A stretch of DNA of 24,064 nt from a virus. This document shows positions 16,501 through 21,070 of this stretch, piece by piece. The position numbers and the translations under genes are program-made. The notes beneath the pieces are model-generated. The model ran no database searches and was not told the DNA's origin. It saw only the letters and a program-made list of their open reading frames with translations. The stretch covers positions 1 through 24,064 of the IMG/VR virus record IMGVR_UViG_3300040960_001436, one strand, 5' to 3'. Numbering within the stretch: the stretch's first letter is position 1; each line of letters opens with the position of its first letter.

Positions 16501-17241
16501 GGAATGCTTGCGTACGCCGACCATTTCAATCAAATTGTCAATGCAGTCAACAAACTCAACCGCGCTCGCATTTATTTGCCGGTTGATTTCCAATACAAAC
16601 ATTACGACTACATCAGCCAGGAACCAATTGCAGTTAACAGCCAAACAACGCCCAATTGCAGCACGGGCGCTGTATGGGCAGACGGGCAAATTTTCGCGGC
16701 GTCATGGACGCTGACGAGCTATGATGCCAACTGGCGCACAAGCAGCTCACCAACAGCAAACGCGTATAAGCAATGCTACATCTCCGCAGACAGCAATGGC
16801 GACTGTGTGCTGGAATGCATACGCCGTGATGTGCATTATCGGTTCGGTTTGGTGATGTTTGCGCTGGAAAGCCTTCCCGATGACCTGCGGACGCTGGTAG
16901 AGACCAACACCAGCCTGGGCTTTTCCTGCATTGATGAGTATCAAGTTTATGACACCGAAAAAACGCAAACGGTGAGCGGCAGCGGCTACGGCGTTGACGG
17001 AGCAGCCAATGGAACAGAAGCCGATTATGTGCATGATAGCAATTACTGGGATTGGGACGAGGAACCCGAAGATTGGGAAGCTGAATGTGTGTTGAGCAGC
17101 GGCGGCGTTTTGGAGGCTGACAACCCACCAGCCAGCGATTACGTGGACACATATGACGGAGGCTTTTATCTTGGCGCTGGCAACAACCGCAACATAACAG
17201 CAAACAGCATTCAGGCGCTTGTGACGGTGCCCCTAGTATAA
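13564..17241 (+). CDS. Very large (1225-residue) tail-associated protein, unknown family
   Basis: The longest gene in the window, intact, preceded by AAGGTG at 13553-13558. The start is helical (ITSSQWNKLCDAVNDRLLGGVGDP, about 17-40), followed by Trp/Tyr-rich sequence. About residues 380-460 form a beta-sandwich-like region (FVLAGVLAFRKAGSGDKEFAIEVDGSEIGRL, VKVKTITGMG). The C-terminal third has a second short helical motif (YADHFNQIVNAVNKLNRARI, about 982-1001) like the N-terminal one, plus several Cys and Asp/Tyr-rich loops. No enzyme motif is seen. Size and place beside fibre, FN3 and zinc-ribbon genes suggest a tail tip, baseplate or long fibre protein. Function is unproven. Confidence 0.6.
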   Translation: MALQYTRAATVAKGAAITSSQWNKLCDAVNDRLLGGVGDPTYRLHWFWHSLFRNLRQNNGLLYAPEDEWWKIYAHVQPDEATFPTASAGDPEGAFLGNPIAGFVFGNSDQDIKSEAGRLSWDGVDETGILLHNVAGAPASDSEKWDIGRYQRGVVDGANTSDLSLANALQAARGHFTFGFFRWYQRAYGGFLPKPAYLGQCADMPDFPSYGLKFKNTTTSTTTSYSTCPGVAGAVFSWWRTARNYVLLNWDGTITYLPTDEYVEGPYDGEFDDASLEHPNGEQLALALNYFIEPFRGTAAEQAASGYKVQDKAFDFEGFFTRQYYLAPAYGEDDGSGTIEATYERFEFNNAYGPNTYGSLPVSGFQYYNIHAGFVLAGVLAFRKAGSGDKEFAIEVDGSEIGRLTIANGDDSASLWFEAPAGGQVKVKTITGMGATDETYVEIAELLEYLPENEDAYLVLRCASADNSTNDAEGTSTTQPKDISDAYFRHGMIYNGNREDVQDDTVSLNKNPVYRSVAEKVRERLRMVDRHGLVGYEVSNNKSILYFNRRAFGLSYADQFEGIGPSPDVVVSGAIQSGVEYTVTGGTSITYNGATVAAGAQFTGVFGVKTYSKTAGTESVFEYEGIRNTAPEGGYDNRWSMFIQSMSYQAASGSAYKPDAYTDIIGWGHDRCAMFSDDWTNIAGAGTPPGKEILPFVTPYPGAYLQRSENPTGYRYLLNTHEPPDAYSSTSNLITAANGADCDTLQEEGDCTGVEAHYKSCKVYEPDYRVVSVRDAGSNQVRVELDRRLEYNEDAPGTIANTSTSRNTYITADSTGATNGGYRTHENAVVEYLRYTVDGGADCGQRIGDFAPDADAGSGWDSSSIQGACMPRFYFTRLIPKVYEDGNNTYQTTDALMRSDEMTWLESVLRAICSGYIDEASSNGQRQYVDSNGRTQCYDKRLYDYTFENLMVAANGKPHFRELPTTERADAFKGFGPLPGMLAYADHFNQIVNAVNKLNRARIYLPVDFQYKHYDYISQEPIAVNSQTTPNCSTGAVWADGQIFAASWTLTSYDANWRTSSSPTANAYKQCYISADSNGDCVLECIRRDVHYRFGLVMFALESLPDDLRTLVETNTSLGFSCIDEYQVYDTEKTQTVSGSGYGVDGAANGTEADYVHDSNYWDWDEEPEDWEAECVLSSGGVLEADNPPASDYVDTYDGGFYLGAGNNRNITANSIQALVTVPLV

Positions 17242-17242
17242 T

Positions 17243-17692
17243 ATGGCAAGCAACCCTTCAACGTTTATAGCGACCGCGAGCTTGGGCAAGGTGTTCCTTT
17301 TGTGGACTTCCAGCGCGGCAACCGAATACCGCATTTACCGCGCCACGGGCACTGGTGGCTATGTTTTAGTTTATACTGCCGACAGTAGCACGTTTTCACA
17401 TGTTGATTACGTGCCCAACTATACCGTGAGCGGAGCGCTTCACGATTACGACTATAAGCTGGCAGCCTGGGATTCTGGCGGCGAGGCTTCAGGCGTTTTT
17501 GACAGCGTGACCATGCCAGCGCTAACGAGTGCGGACGTTAACTCTACAGGCGTTCTTGACAGTGAGTTAAGTACCGGTAACGTCAGCAACACCTACAGCA
17601 ACAGCACAACAACCGCGACAATTAACGCGCATACCACAACCATATATGATGGAAGAGCAGGGGCAACAGGTGTCTATGACACGCCGCGCTAA
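17243..17692 (+). CDS. Fibronectin type III domain tail protein
   Basis: A 149-residue protein. Residues about 5-92 form a fibronectin type III-like domain: KVFLLWTSSAATEYRIYRATG, YVLVYTADSSTFSHVDY, HDYDYKLAAWDSGGEASG and FDSVTMP. The W-x-x-x-x-x-x-x-Y-x-I-Y-R and the later Y-x-Y-K-L-A-A strand are the usual marks. The rest (about 95-149) is a Ser/Thr-rich extension. FN3 domains are common on phage tail surfaces, where they may aid binding to cells. It follows the 1225-residue gene after one base, so both are probably one transcript. It overlaps the next gene. Confidence 0.72.
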   Translation: MASNPSTFIATASLGKVFLLWTSSAATEYRIYRATGTGGYVLVYTADSSTFSHVDYVPNYTVSGALHDYDYKLAAWDSGGEASGVFDSVTMPALTSADVNSTGVLDSELSTGNVSNTYSNSTTTATINAHTTTIYDGRAGATGVYDTPR

Positions 17693-17972
17693 GCTACGCC
17701 GACAGCGGATAGGTTTCAAAAAGCGCAAACCTGATGAGATGCCAGGCTTTTCCGCAATGGCTAAAAACCTGATTGAAAGCGCCAAAACTTTGGCGACCAA
17801 AGGCCTCAAAACAGCTAGCAAAGAGGAGCGGGAGCGGCGCTTGGCCATTTGCCGCGATTGCGAACACATTGAAAGCGCTAACACCAACCACGAACGCTGC
17901 CGCCAATGTGGCTGTGTTTTGGCGTTTAAGAGCGCTTTGGCAGCGCTTGGCTGCCCTCTTAAAAAGTGGTGA
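17646..17972 (+). CDS. Zinc-ribbon protein, small phage family with C-terminal CPLKKW
   Basis: A 108-residue basic protein. The C-terminus has cysteines at residues 69, 72, 85, 88, 90 and 103 (ICRDCEHI, HERCRQCGCVLAFK, GCPLKKW). I recognise this C-x2-C, C-x2-C-x-C, K, CP-x-x-W layout from small proteins found near phage tail genes; the biochemical role is not known to me. It probably binds one zinc ion or more. The start is uncertain: ATG at 17646 overlaps the FN3 gene by 47 bp, and ATG at 17676 (just after AGGTG) would give 98 residues. It is the last gene before a promoter-bearing gap. Confidence 0.65.
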   Translation: MMEEQGQQVSMTRRAKLRRQRIGFKKRKPDEMPGFSAMAKNLIESAKTLATKGLKTASKEERERRLAICRDCEHIESANTNHERCRQCGCVLAFKSALAALGCPLKKW

Positions 17973-18007
17973 TTTCCTAGAGCAAAAAATAAAGTCAAAA
18001 AAACTTG

Positions 18008-18029
18008 CTTGTTTGTATTGACAAACGAG
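18008..18029 (+). promoter_or_regulatory. Inverted repeat overlapping the -35 box, possible operator
   Basis: CTTGTTTGT (18008-18016) and ACAAACGAG (18021-18029) are inverted copies with one T.G mismatch around ATTG. The right arm begins inside the -35 hexamer TTGACA at 18018-18023. There is no T-run, so a terminator is unlikely. A symmetric site on a -35 box is the usual place for repressor binding. It is the only long spacer in this part. Confidence 0.4.
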
Positions 18030-18046
18030 AATGCACATGAGATATT
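18018..18046 (+). promoter_or_regulatory. Sigma70-like promoter for the accessory genes from 18089
   Basis: TTGACA (18018-18023, full consensus) lies 17 bp before GATATT (18041-18046, four of six matches to TATAAT). This lies in the 116-bp gap between the zinc-ribbon gene and the small gene at 18089. It would start transcription into the endolysin and accessory region. A second TTGACA at 18054 lacks a good -10. Confidence 0.5.
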
Positions 18047-18088
18047 GCATCCGTTGACAGCAACGTAAACCGAAAACGTAAAAACCAT

Positions 18089-18280
18089 ATGAAATACTTA
18101 TACACAATCCATTATTTAGAATTCAGCGAATATCACAATGCCGATTTTGATTGTTCAGTCCGCGTCATTGATAAAAACGGCGAACTTGGAGAGCGAGCTT
18201 TGAAAAACAGGGTTGAAGACCAAGTTGGTTTTAGACCTGAGCGCATCACTAGAATTCAGTGTTCTTGTTTTGCAAACTAA
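18089..18280 (+). CDS. Small protein of unknown function
   Basis: A 63-residue protein, first gene after the putative promoter at 18018-18046. It has a beta-like N-terminus (YLYTIHYLEFSEYHNADFDCSVRVIDKNG), a helix (ERALKNRVEDQVG) and a C-terminal ITRIQCSCFAN. The leader is A-rich with no SD. I do not recognise a family. Being first after the promoter, it may be made early or strongly in this transcript. Confidence 0.5.
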   Translation: MKYLYTIHYLEFSEYHNADFDCSVRVIDKNGELGERALKNRVEDQVGFRPERITRIQCSCFAN

Positions 18281-18298
18281 TCCTTCACACATCCAAGC

Positions 18299-18718
18299 AT
18301 GAAGCACCTACTTTTTCTACTACTCACAACCGCGCCACTTCGCGCCGGCATTGTAGCTCTCACGCTACTAGCCGAAGCGCGCGGCGAAGGTAAAGATGGC
18401 ATGGCAGCGGTGGCAGCGGTTATTAACCAGCGTGCAATTAACCGCAACATCAGCGCGGAAGCCGTTTGCCTACAGGCGCGGCAATTCAGTTGTTGGAACG
18501 GCAAAATTGAAGCGGACTTGCTGCACTTATACAACAGCAAAATGGCGCCCTGGGCGCTCTACCTTGAGCGCAACATAACAAAAATGAACCGCGCCAAAAT
18601 TGGCAATGCAGACCACTATTTTGCCGACTACATCAAACCGCCCTACTGGGCACGCGGCAAAAAGCCGGTGGCACTAATTGGAAAACACAAATTTTACCGC
18701 TTAAAAAATGAGAATTGA
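18299..18718 (+). CDS. SleB-type cell wall hydrolase, probable endolysin with N-terminal export signal
   Basis: A 139-residue protein of the Hydrolase_2/SleB family, enzymes that cut peptidoglycan glycan strands. The core is LTLLAEARGEGKDGMAAVAAVINQRAI; Glu26 in AEARGE is the likely catalytic acid. Further marks are the second part QFSCWNG, DHYFADYIKPPYWARG and HKFYRLKN near the end. The N-terminus MKHLLFLLLTTAPLRAG is hydrophobic and could be a Sec signal or a signal-anchor-release segment, letting the enzyme reach the periplasm without a large-pore holin. The candidate holin is about 5.6 kb upstream. No SD before ATG. The 3' end overlaps the next small gene. Confidence 0.82.
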   Translation: MKHLLFLLLTTAPLRAGIVALTLLAEARGEGKDGMAAVAAVINQRAINRNISAEAVCLQARQFSCWNGKIEADLLHLYNSKMAPWALYLERNITKMNRAKIGNADHYFADYIKPPYWARGKKPVALIGKHKFYRLKNEN

Positions 18719-18875
18719 CTGCAACGATTGCGGAAACGAACTCCAAGTTAACACGGTGAGTTGGCCAGATTATATTGACGTAATGCCATGCCAGCATTGC
18801 ATTGCTCGTGAAAAGGAAGAACTAATTGAAGACATCGAAAACGGTCGCATTACATTGGATGAAATCGGGAAATAA
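18708..18875 (+). CDS. 55-residue zinc-ribbon-like protein
   Basis: A short gene starting at ATG 18708, inside the end of the hydrolase gene (11-bp overlap). The product begins MRIDCNDCGNELQV and has a second cysteine pair in MPCQHCIARE, that is C-x2-C, 19 residues, C-x2-C, a treble-clef or ribbon-like zinc site. An acidic helical end follows (KEELIEDIENGRITLDEIGK). I do not recognise a family; small phage zinc proteins of this kind are common. The clean cysteine spacing and the tight overlap argue that it is real. It overlaps the next gene by 17 bp. Confidence 0.55.
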   Translation: MRIDCNDCGNELQVNTVSWPDYIDVMPCQHCIAREKEELIEDIENGRITLDEIGK

Positions 18876-19020
18876 AAACGCGCTTAAAGGAGCTGCGCCA
18901 TTAGACAACCACGTTCAAATTCGCTGCACAACCAGCCAAAAACAGCACTGGTGGAGCATGGCCAGAGCAATGGGTATGACGCTCACCGATTGGATAAAAT
19001 ACAAACTTAAACAAATTTAA
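18859..19020 (+). CDS. Small ribbon-helix-helix-like DNA-binding protein candidate
   Basis: A 53-residue basic protein from ATG 18859; an in-frame TTG at 18826, preceded by GGAAG, would add 11 residues. After LDNHVQIRCTTSQKQHWWSMARAMGMTLTDWIKYKLKQI the layout is strand (VQIRCT), helix (SQKQHWWSMARAMG), turn, helix (LTDWIKYKLKQI). This matches ribbon-helix-helix proteins such as Arc-type repressors and antitoxins. It may regulate this accessory segment, but no target is shown. It overlaps the preceding zinc protein and is followed by a 205-bp gap. Confidence 0.5.
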   Translation: MKSGNKNALKGAAPLDNHVQIRCTTSQKQHWWSMARAMGMTLTDWIKYKLKQI

Positions 19021-19047
19021 GCCGCCAAAAATCTGCGAACACCTCAT

Positions 19048-19084
19048 AATCCCACCGTGTTTCCCGCATCTAAAAATCCCACCG
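19048..19084 (+). repeat. Pair of 10-bp direct repeats in the gap before 19226
   Basis: AATCCCACCG occurs at 19048-19057 and again at 19075-19084, a 27-bp period, in the 205-bp gap after the RHH-like gene. It may be a binding site pair for a small regulator or chance. The remainder of 19021-19225 holds a GC-rich hairpin at 19183-19217 and no ORF that I could support. Confidence 0.35.
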
Positions 19085-19182
19085 GCGGCGCACTTTCGCC
19101 CAGCGAGTGCTGGACCGAAAACAAAACAACAAAAAACAGCATTGTCTGAAATTTGACCCTGCGGGCAGTGCGAAAAACGACA

Positions 19183-19217
19183 GGGGCGGCGGCGCGTTGG
19201 ATACAGACCGCCGCCCC
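19183..19217 (+). other. Perfect GC-rich hairpin ending 8 nt before the 19226 start
   Basis: GGGGCGGCGG (19183-19192) and CCGCCGCCCC (19208-19217) are a perfect 10-bp inverted repeat around a 15-nt loop. ACTTAAAA and then ATG (19226) follow. There is no T-run on this strand, so it is not a normal terminator. Its geometry equals that of the hairpin at 5496-5532, which also ends 8 nt before an SD-less ATG. Confidence 0.6.
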
Positions 19218-19225
19218 ACTTAAAA

Positions 19226-19408
19226 ATGAAAATAAACCAACCAGAGCCAGATTGGGATTTCGACACGCACGACGACTGGACACACATTTCTATGGCAGAA
19301 ATAAACCGCGCTTGTGATGCGTTTTTAGCAAGCCGAGGAGATTACAGCGGCGAGGAAGCGCGCCGACGATTTGCCAGAAACGCAATAAGTAAAAAACCAA
19401 CCATGTAA
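19226..19408 (+). CDS. Small protein sharing its C-terminus with the 20515 gene
   Basis: A 60-residue protein with an acidic N-terminus (EPDWDFDTHDDWTHISMAEINRACDAFL) and a basic end (EEARRRFARNAISKKPTM). The DNA for RRRFARNAI is part of a 28-bp perfect direct repeat (19361-19388), whose second copy encodes the same peptide in the same frame at the end of the 20515 gene, on the far side of the methyltransferase. Function unknown; the shared end may be a true small motif or a trace of recombination. No SD; a GC hairpin precedes the ATG. Confidence 0.5.
   Translation: MKINQPEPDWDFDTHDDWTHISMAEINRACDAFLASRGDYSGEEARRRFARNAISKKPTM
19361..19388 (+). repeat. 28-bp direct repeat, left copy, flanking the methyltransferase locus
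   Basis: The sequence beginning CGCCGACGATTT and ending ACGCAATAA is repeated exactly at 20662-20689, 1301 bp downstream. Both copies lie in frame in the C-termini of different small genes. The next downstream bases are also similar (A-runs), but identity is broken at the bases directly before and after. Confidence 0.9.
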
Positions 19409-19410
19409 AA

Positions 19411-20409
19411 ATGAAATGCGAGAATTACACCTATTTGCAGGAGCAGGCGGAGGAATCCTTGGAGGAATGCTCCTTGGCCACACCACAGTTGCAGCAGTCG
19501 AAATTGAACCATACTGCCAAGAAGTTTTACGAGCTAGGCAGCGAGATGGAATCCTGCCAGAGTTCCCTGTCTACGGAAACATCAGGGAATTCGATGGAAG
19601 ACCTTGGCGAGGCTCAGTTGACATTCTTTGCGGAGGATTCCCGTGCCAAGACATCAGTGCAGCGGGTAAAGGTGCAGGAATTACCGGCGCACGTTCAGGA
19701 CTTTGGAAAGAGTATGCGCGACTTATTGGAGAAATTCGGCCTCAATTTGTCTTTGCCGAAAACTCGCCACTGCTTCGAACTCGGGGTCTTGGAGTTGTCC
19801 TCGAAGATTTGGCCGCGCTGGGGTATGATGCAAGGTGGGGAGTGCTGGGAGCTTGGCACGCTGGTGCGCCCCATAAAAGAGACAGGATGTGGGTCTTGGC
19901 CCACGCCCAGCGCGAACAAAACAACGGCGAGCGGCGAGCTAGTCAATGCAGACGGAAGCCCTTGGAATGGAAAGCAGAAACCGCACTCGAAGAAAACAGG
20001 CAAACCAGTGCAGACGGCTTTGATGGACAAAGTTATTCACACATGGCCAACTCCATGCAGAAGGGATTACAAGGGAACCAATGCACCGGAAGGGCTAACG
20101 CGAAAAGACGGCAAGAGCAGGCTAGACCAACTCCCCAATGCGGTAGCTTATGGTGGCACACAGACCCAGCAGAAGTGGCATTGGCCAACACCGGTTGCTC
20201 GGGGCGTTCATGGCTTATACGGGGGGAGCCGGCACTGGAACAAAATGAAACAGGCAGGGCACCACAGCATGTTGACGGGCCAACTGAACCCTTCGTGGGT
20301 CGAGTGGCTCATGGGGTGGCCCATCGGGTGGACCGACTTAAAGCGATTGGAAACGGACAGGTTCCGCAATGTGCAGCAATGGCATTCAAAATTTTATCGG
20401 AAGGGTTGA
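19411..20409 (+). CDS. Overprinted ORF, WPTP / LNPxWVEWLMG family protein, fully overlapping the methyltransferase
   Basis: A 332-codon frame, shifted +1 against the methyltransferase and covering nearly all of it. Its product has three WPTP motifs (residues 163-166, 212-215 and 258-261), a preceding IWPRWGMMQGGECWELGT (134-150) and the ending LNPSWVEWLMGWPIGWTDL (292-310). From memory this set recurs in phage hypothetical proteins; I cannot check it here. WPTP lies over AHA/ANS/ANT in the other frame and fixes the third codon positions there. The first about 70 residues are Glu/Gln-rich and unlike the rest. No SD precedes either start. Whether it is translated, or is only a conserved shadow of the methyltransferase, is open. 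Confidence 0.5.
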   Translation: MKCENYTYLQEQAEESLEECSLATPQLQQSKLNHTAKKFYELGSEMESCQSSLSTETSGNSMEDLGEAQLTFFAEDSRAKTSVQRVKVQELPAHVQDFGKSMRDLLEKFGLNLSLPKTRHCFELGVLELSSKIWPRWGMMQGGECWELGTLVRPIKETGCGSWPTPSANKTTASGELVNADGSPWNGKQKPHSKKTGKPVQTALMDKVIHTWPTPCRRDYKGTNAPEGLTRKDGKSRLDQLPNAVAYGGTQTQQKWHWPTPVARGVHGLYGGSRHWNKMKQAGHHSMLTGQLNPSWVEWLMGWPIGWTDLKRLETDRFRNVQQWHSKFYRKG

Positions 20410-20414
20410 AATGA
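19416..20414 (+). CDS. C5 cytosine-specific DNA methyltransferase
   Basis: A 332-residue enzyme that methylates cytosine at C5 using S-adenosylmethionine. Motif I is LFAGAGGGILGG (6-17), motif IV GGFPCQDIS with catalytic Cys77, motif VI ENS (115-117), motif VIII HKRDRMWV with Arg155 and Arg157, and motif X-like RLKAIGNGQVPQ (307-318). The region between about 165 and 295 is the variable target-recognition part and looks low in conserved motifs. The length suits a solitary phage methyltransferase; no partner restriction endonuclease is beside it. It may protect phage DNA against host restriction. Its start and stop are each 5 nt downstream of those of the overlapping frame. Confidence 0.93.
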   Translation: MRELHLFAGAGGGILGGMLLGHTTVAAVEIEPYCQEVLRARQRDGILPEFPVYGNIREFDGRPWRGSVDILCGGFPCQDISAAGKGAGITGARSGLWKEYARLIGEIRPQFVFAENSPLLRTRGLGVVLEDLAALGYDARWGVLGAWHAGAPHKRDRMWVLAHAQREQNNGERRASQCRRKPLEWKAETALEENRQTSADGFDGQSYSHMANSMQKGLQGNQCTGRANAKRRQEQARPTPQCGSLWWHTDPAEVALANTGCSGRSWLIRGEPALEQNETGRAPQHVDGPTEPFVGRVAHGVAHRVDRLKAIGNGQVPQCAAMAFKILSEGLK

Positions 20415-20518
20415 CATTCCTTGAATGGTACTCACACTTTTGGCCCATTTGCATGCTCGCTGTTTATGCGATTGCGCTTATCCTGATTGTCGGAGGTAAC
20501 ACTGGGAGGCTTAAGTGA
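20411..20518 (+). CDS. 35-residue single-pass membrane peptide
   Basis: A short frame starting at ATG 20411, overlapping the methyltransferase stop by 4 bp (ATGA). The product has one strong hydrophobic segment (FWPICMLAVYAIALILIVGG) and a short basic end (NTGRLK). It overlaps the GTG start of the next gene. Tight packing with both neighbours favours a real gene, but the size leaves room for doubt. No function can be assigned. Confidence 0.4.
   Translation: MTFLEWYSHFWPICMLAVYAIALILIVGGNTGRLK
20504..20509 (+). promoter_or_regulatory. Shine-Dalgarno GGGAGG supporting the GTG start at 20515
   Basis: GGGAGG ends 5 nt before GTG at 20515, which overlaps the TGA at 20516. This, with the TTG start at 8405, is one of the strongest SDs in the window, and both serve non-ATG starts. 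Confidence 0.7.
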
Positions 20519-20709
20519 CCGAAAGCGAACGTGCAGTCAAATACATCCAGACCTCCGGCCCAGCGATTTCCGGCAGCGCTGGACACAATCACACCTTGGC
20601 GCTTGCTTGTAACCTGTTCAAGCAATTCGACCTCACGCAAGCGGACGCTTTATATACAGCCCGCCGACGATTTGCCAGAAACGCAATAACAAAAAAACGT
20701 GAACAGTAA
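20515..20709 (+). CDS. Small protein resembling the truncated helical end of phage primases, with duplicated C-terminus
   Basis: A 64-residue protein from GTG 20515. Its first part, AVKYIQTSGPAISGSAGHNHTLALACNLFKQFDLTQADAL, resembles the helical region after the catalytic core in phage primase-helicases (pattern of PAI-x-G-x-x-GH-x-x-T, then A-x-x-L-x-x-x-F-x-L). In those proteins the chain goes on for many residues; here it stops and is joined to ARRRFARNAITKKREQ, the peptide of the 28-bp repeat also found in the 19226 gene. It could be a remnant after recombination or a small domain protein of its own. Assignment to primases is from memory of the pattern only. Confidence 0.45.
   Translation: MTESERAVKYIQTSGPAISGSAGHNHTLALACNLFKQFDLTQADALYTARRRFARNAITKKREQ
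20662..20689 (+). repeat. 28-bp direct repeat, right copy
   Basis: Exact second copy of 19361-19388, in the same reading frame of another small gene. Together the two copies bracket the methyltransferase, the overlapping ORF and the membrane peptide. Confidence 0.9.
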
Positions 20710-21067
20710 AAACAAAGGCAAAGTAGGGGAGCGCGAAATAGCGCAAATCCTGACGCACCAGGGCGGATGGGAAGCGCGGCGAACTGGATTCATGCAAAGC
20801 CAACAAAACCACGGAGCCGCAGATGTTGAATGCAAAGCGTTGCCCATTCATTGGGAGGTTAAGCGCACCGAAAAAGTCAGCCTGCACGATTGGATTGCGC
20901 AGGCCAAAGGCGGCGCCAAAGACGAAGAAATTCCAGTGATTGCTTGGCGAAAAAATAACGCGCCATGGTATGCAATTCTGCCGCTTGATGACCTAATAGA
21001 AATTTTGCAGTGCGCAGATTTGGAAGCGCTGAAAATCAGAAAAACGACAAAACAAAACAACAAATAA
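20699..21067 (+). CDS. PD-(D/E)XK nuclease, Holliday-junction-resolvase-like
   Basis: A 122-residue protein from GTG 20699, overlapping the preceding gene by 11 bp. It begins KGKVGEREIAQILTHQGGWEARRTGF, with Glu13 of the first helix as a likely active-site residue. Then ADVECKALPIHWEVKRTEK gives Asp42, Glu53 and Lys55, the D-x10-E-x-K signature of this fold. A later helix (LHDWIAQAKGG) and strand (IPVIAWRKNNAPWYAIL) complete it. This layout is common in small phage nucleases that cut branched or recombining DNA. Neighbours are an SSB-like protein and an exonuclease, so a recombination role is likely; exact substrate unknown. Confidence 0.75.
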   Translation: MNSKNKGKVGEREIAQILTHQGGWEARRTGFMQSQQNHGAADVECKALPIHWEVKRTEKVSLHDWIAQAKGGAKDEEIPVIAWRKNNAPWYAILPLDDLIEILQCADLEALKIRKTTKQNNK

Positions 21068-21070
21068 ACT

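Noticed and set aside
16634-17203. 189-codon open frame on the minus strand
   Set aside because: Arg/Cys/His-rich translation typical of an antisense shadow of the tail gene.
18054-18082. Second TTGACA (18054-18059) as another promoter
   Set aside because: The best -10 at proper spacing is CGTAAA, only three of six matches, and it would lie just before the ATG at 18089.
19183-19217. GC hairpin as a rho-independent terminator
   Set aside because: No T-run follows on the + strand; the next gene starts 8 nt later.
19416-20414. Full restriction-modification system
   Set aside because: No restriction endonuclease gene lies next to the methyltransferase; the PD-(D/E)XK gene at 20699 looks like a recombination nuclease and belongs to the following operon.
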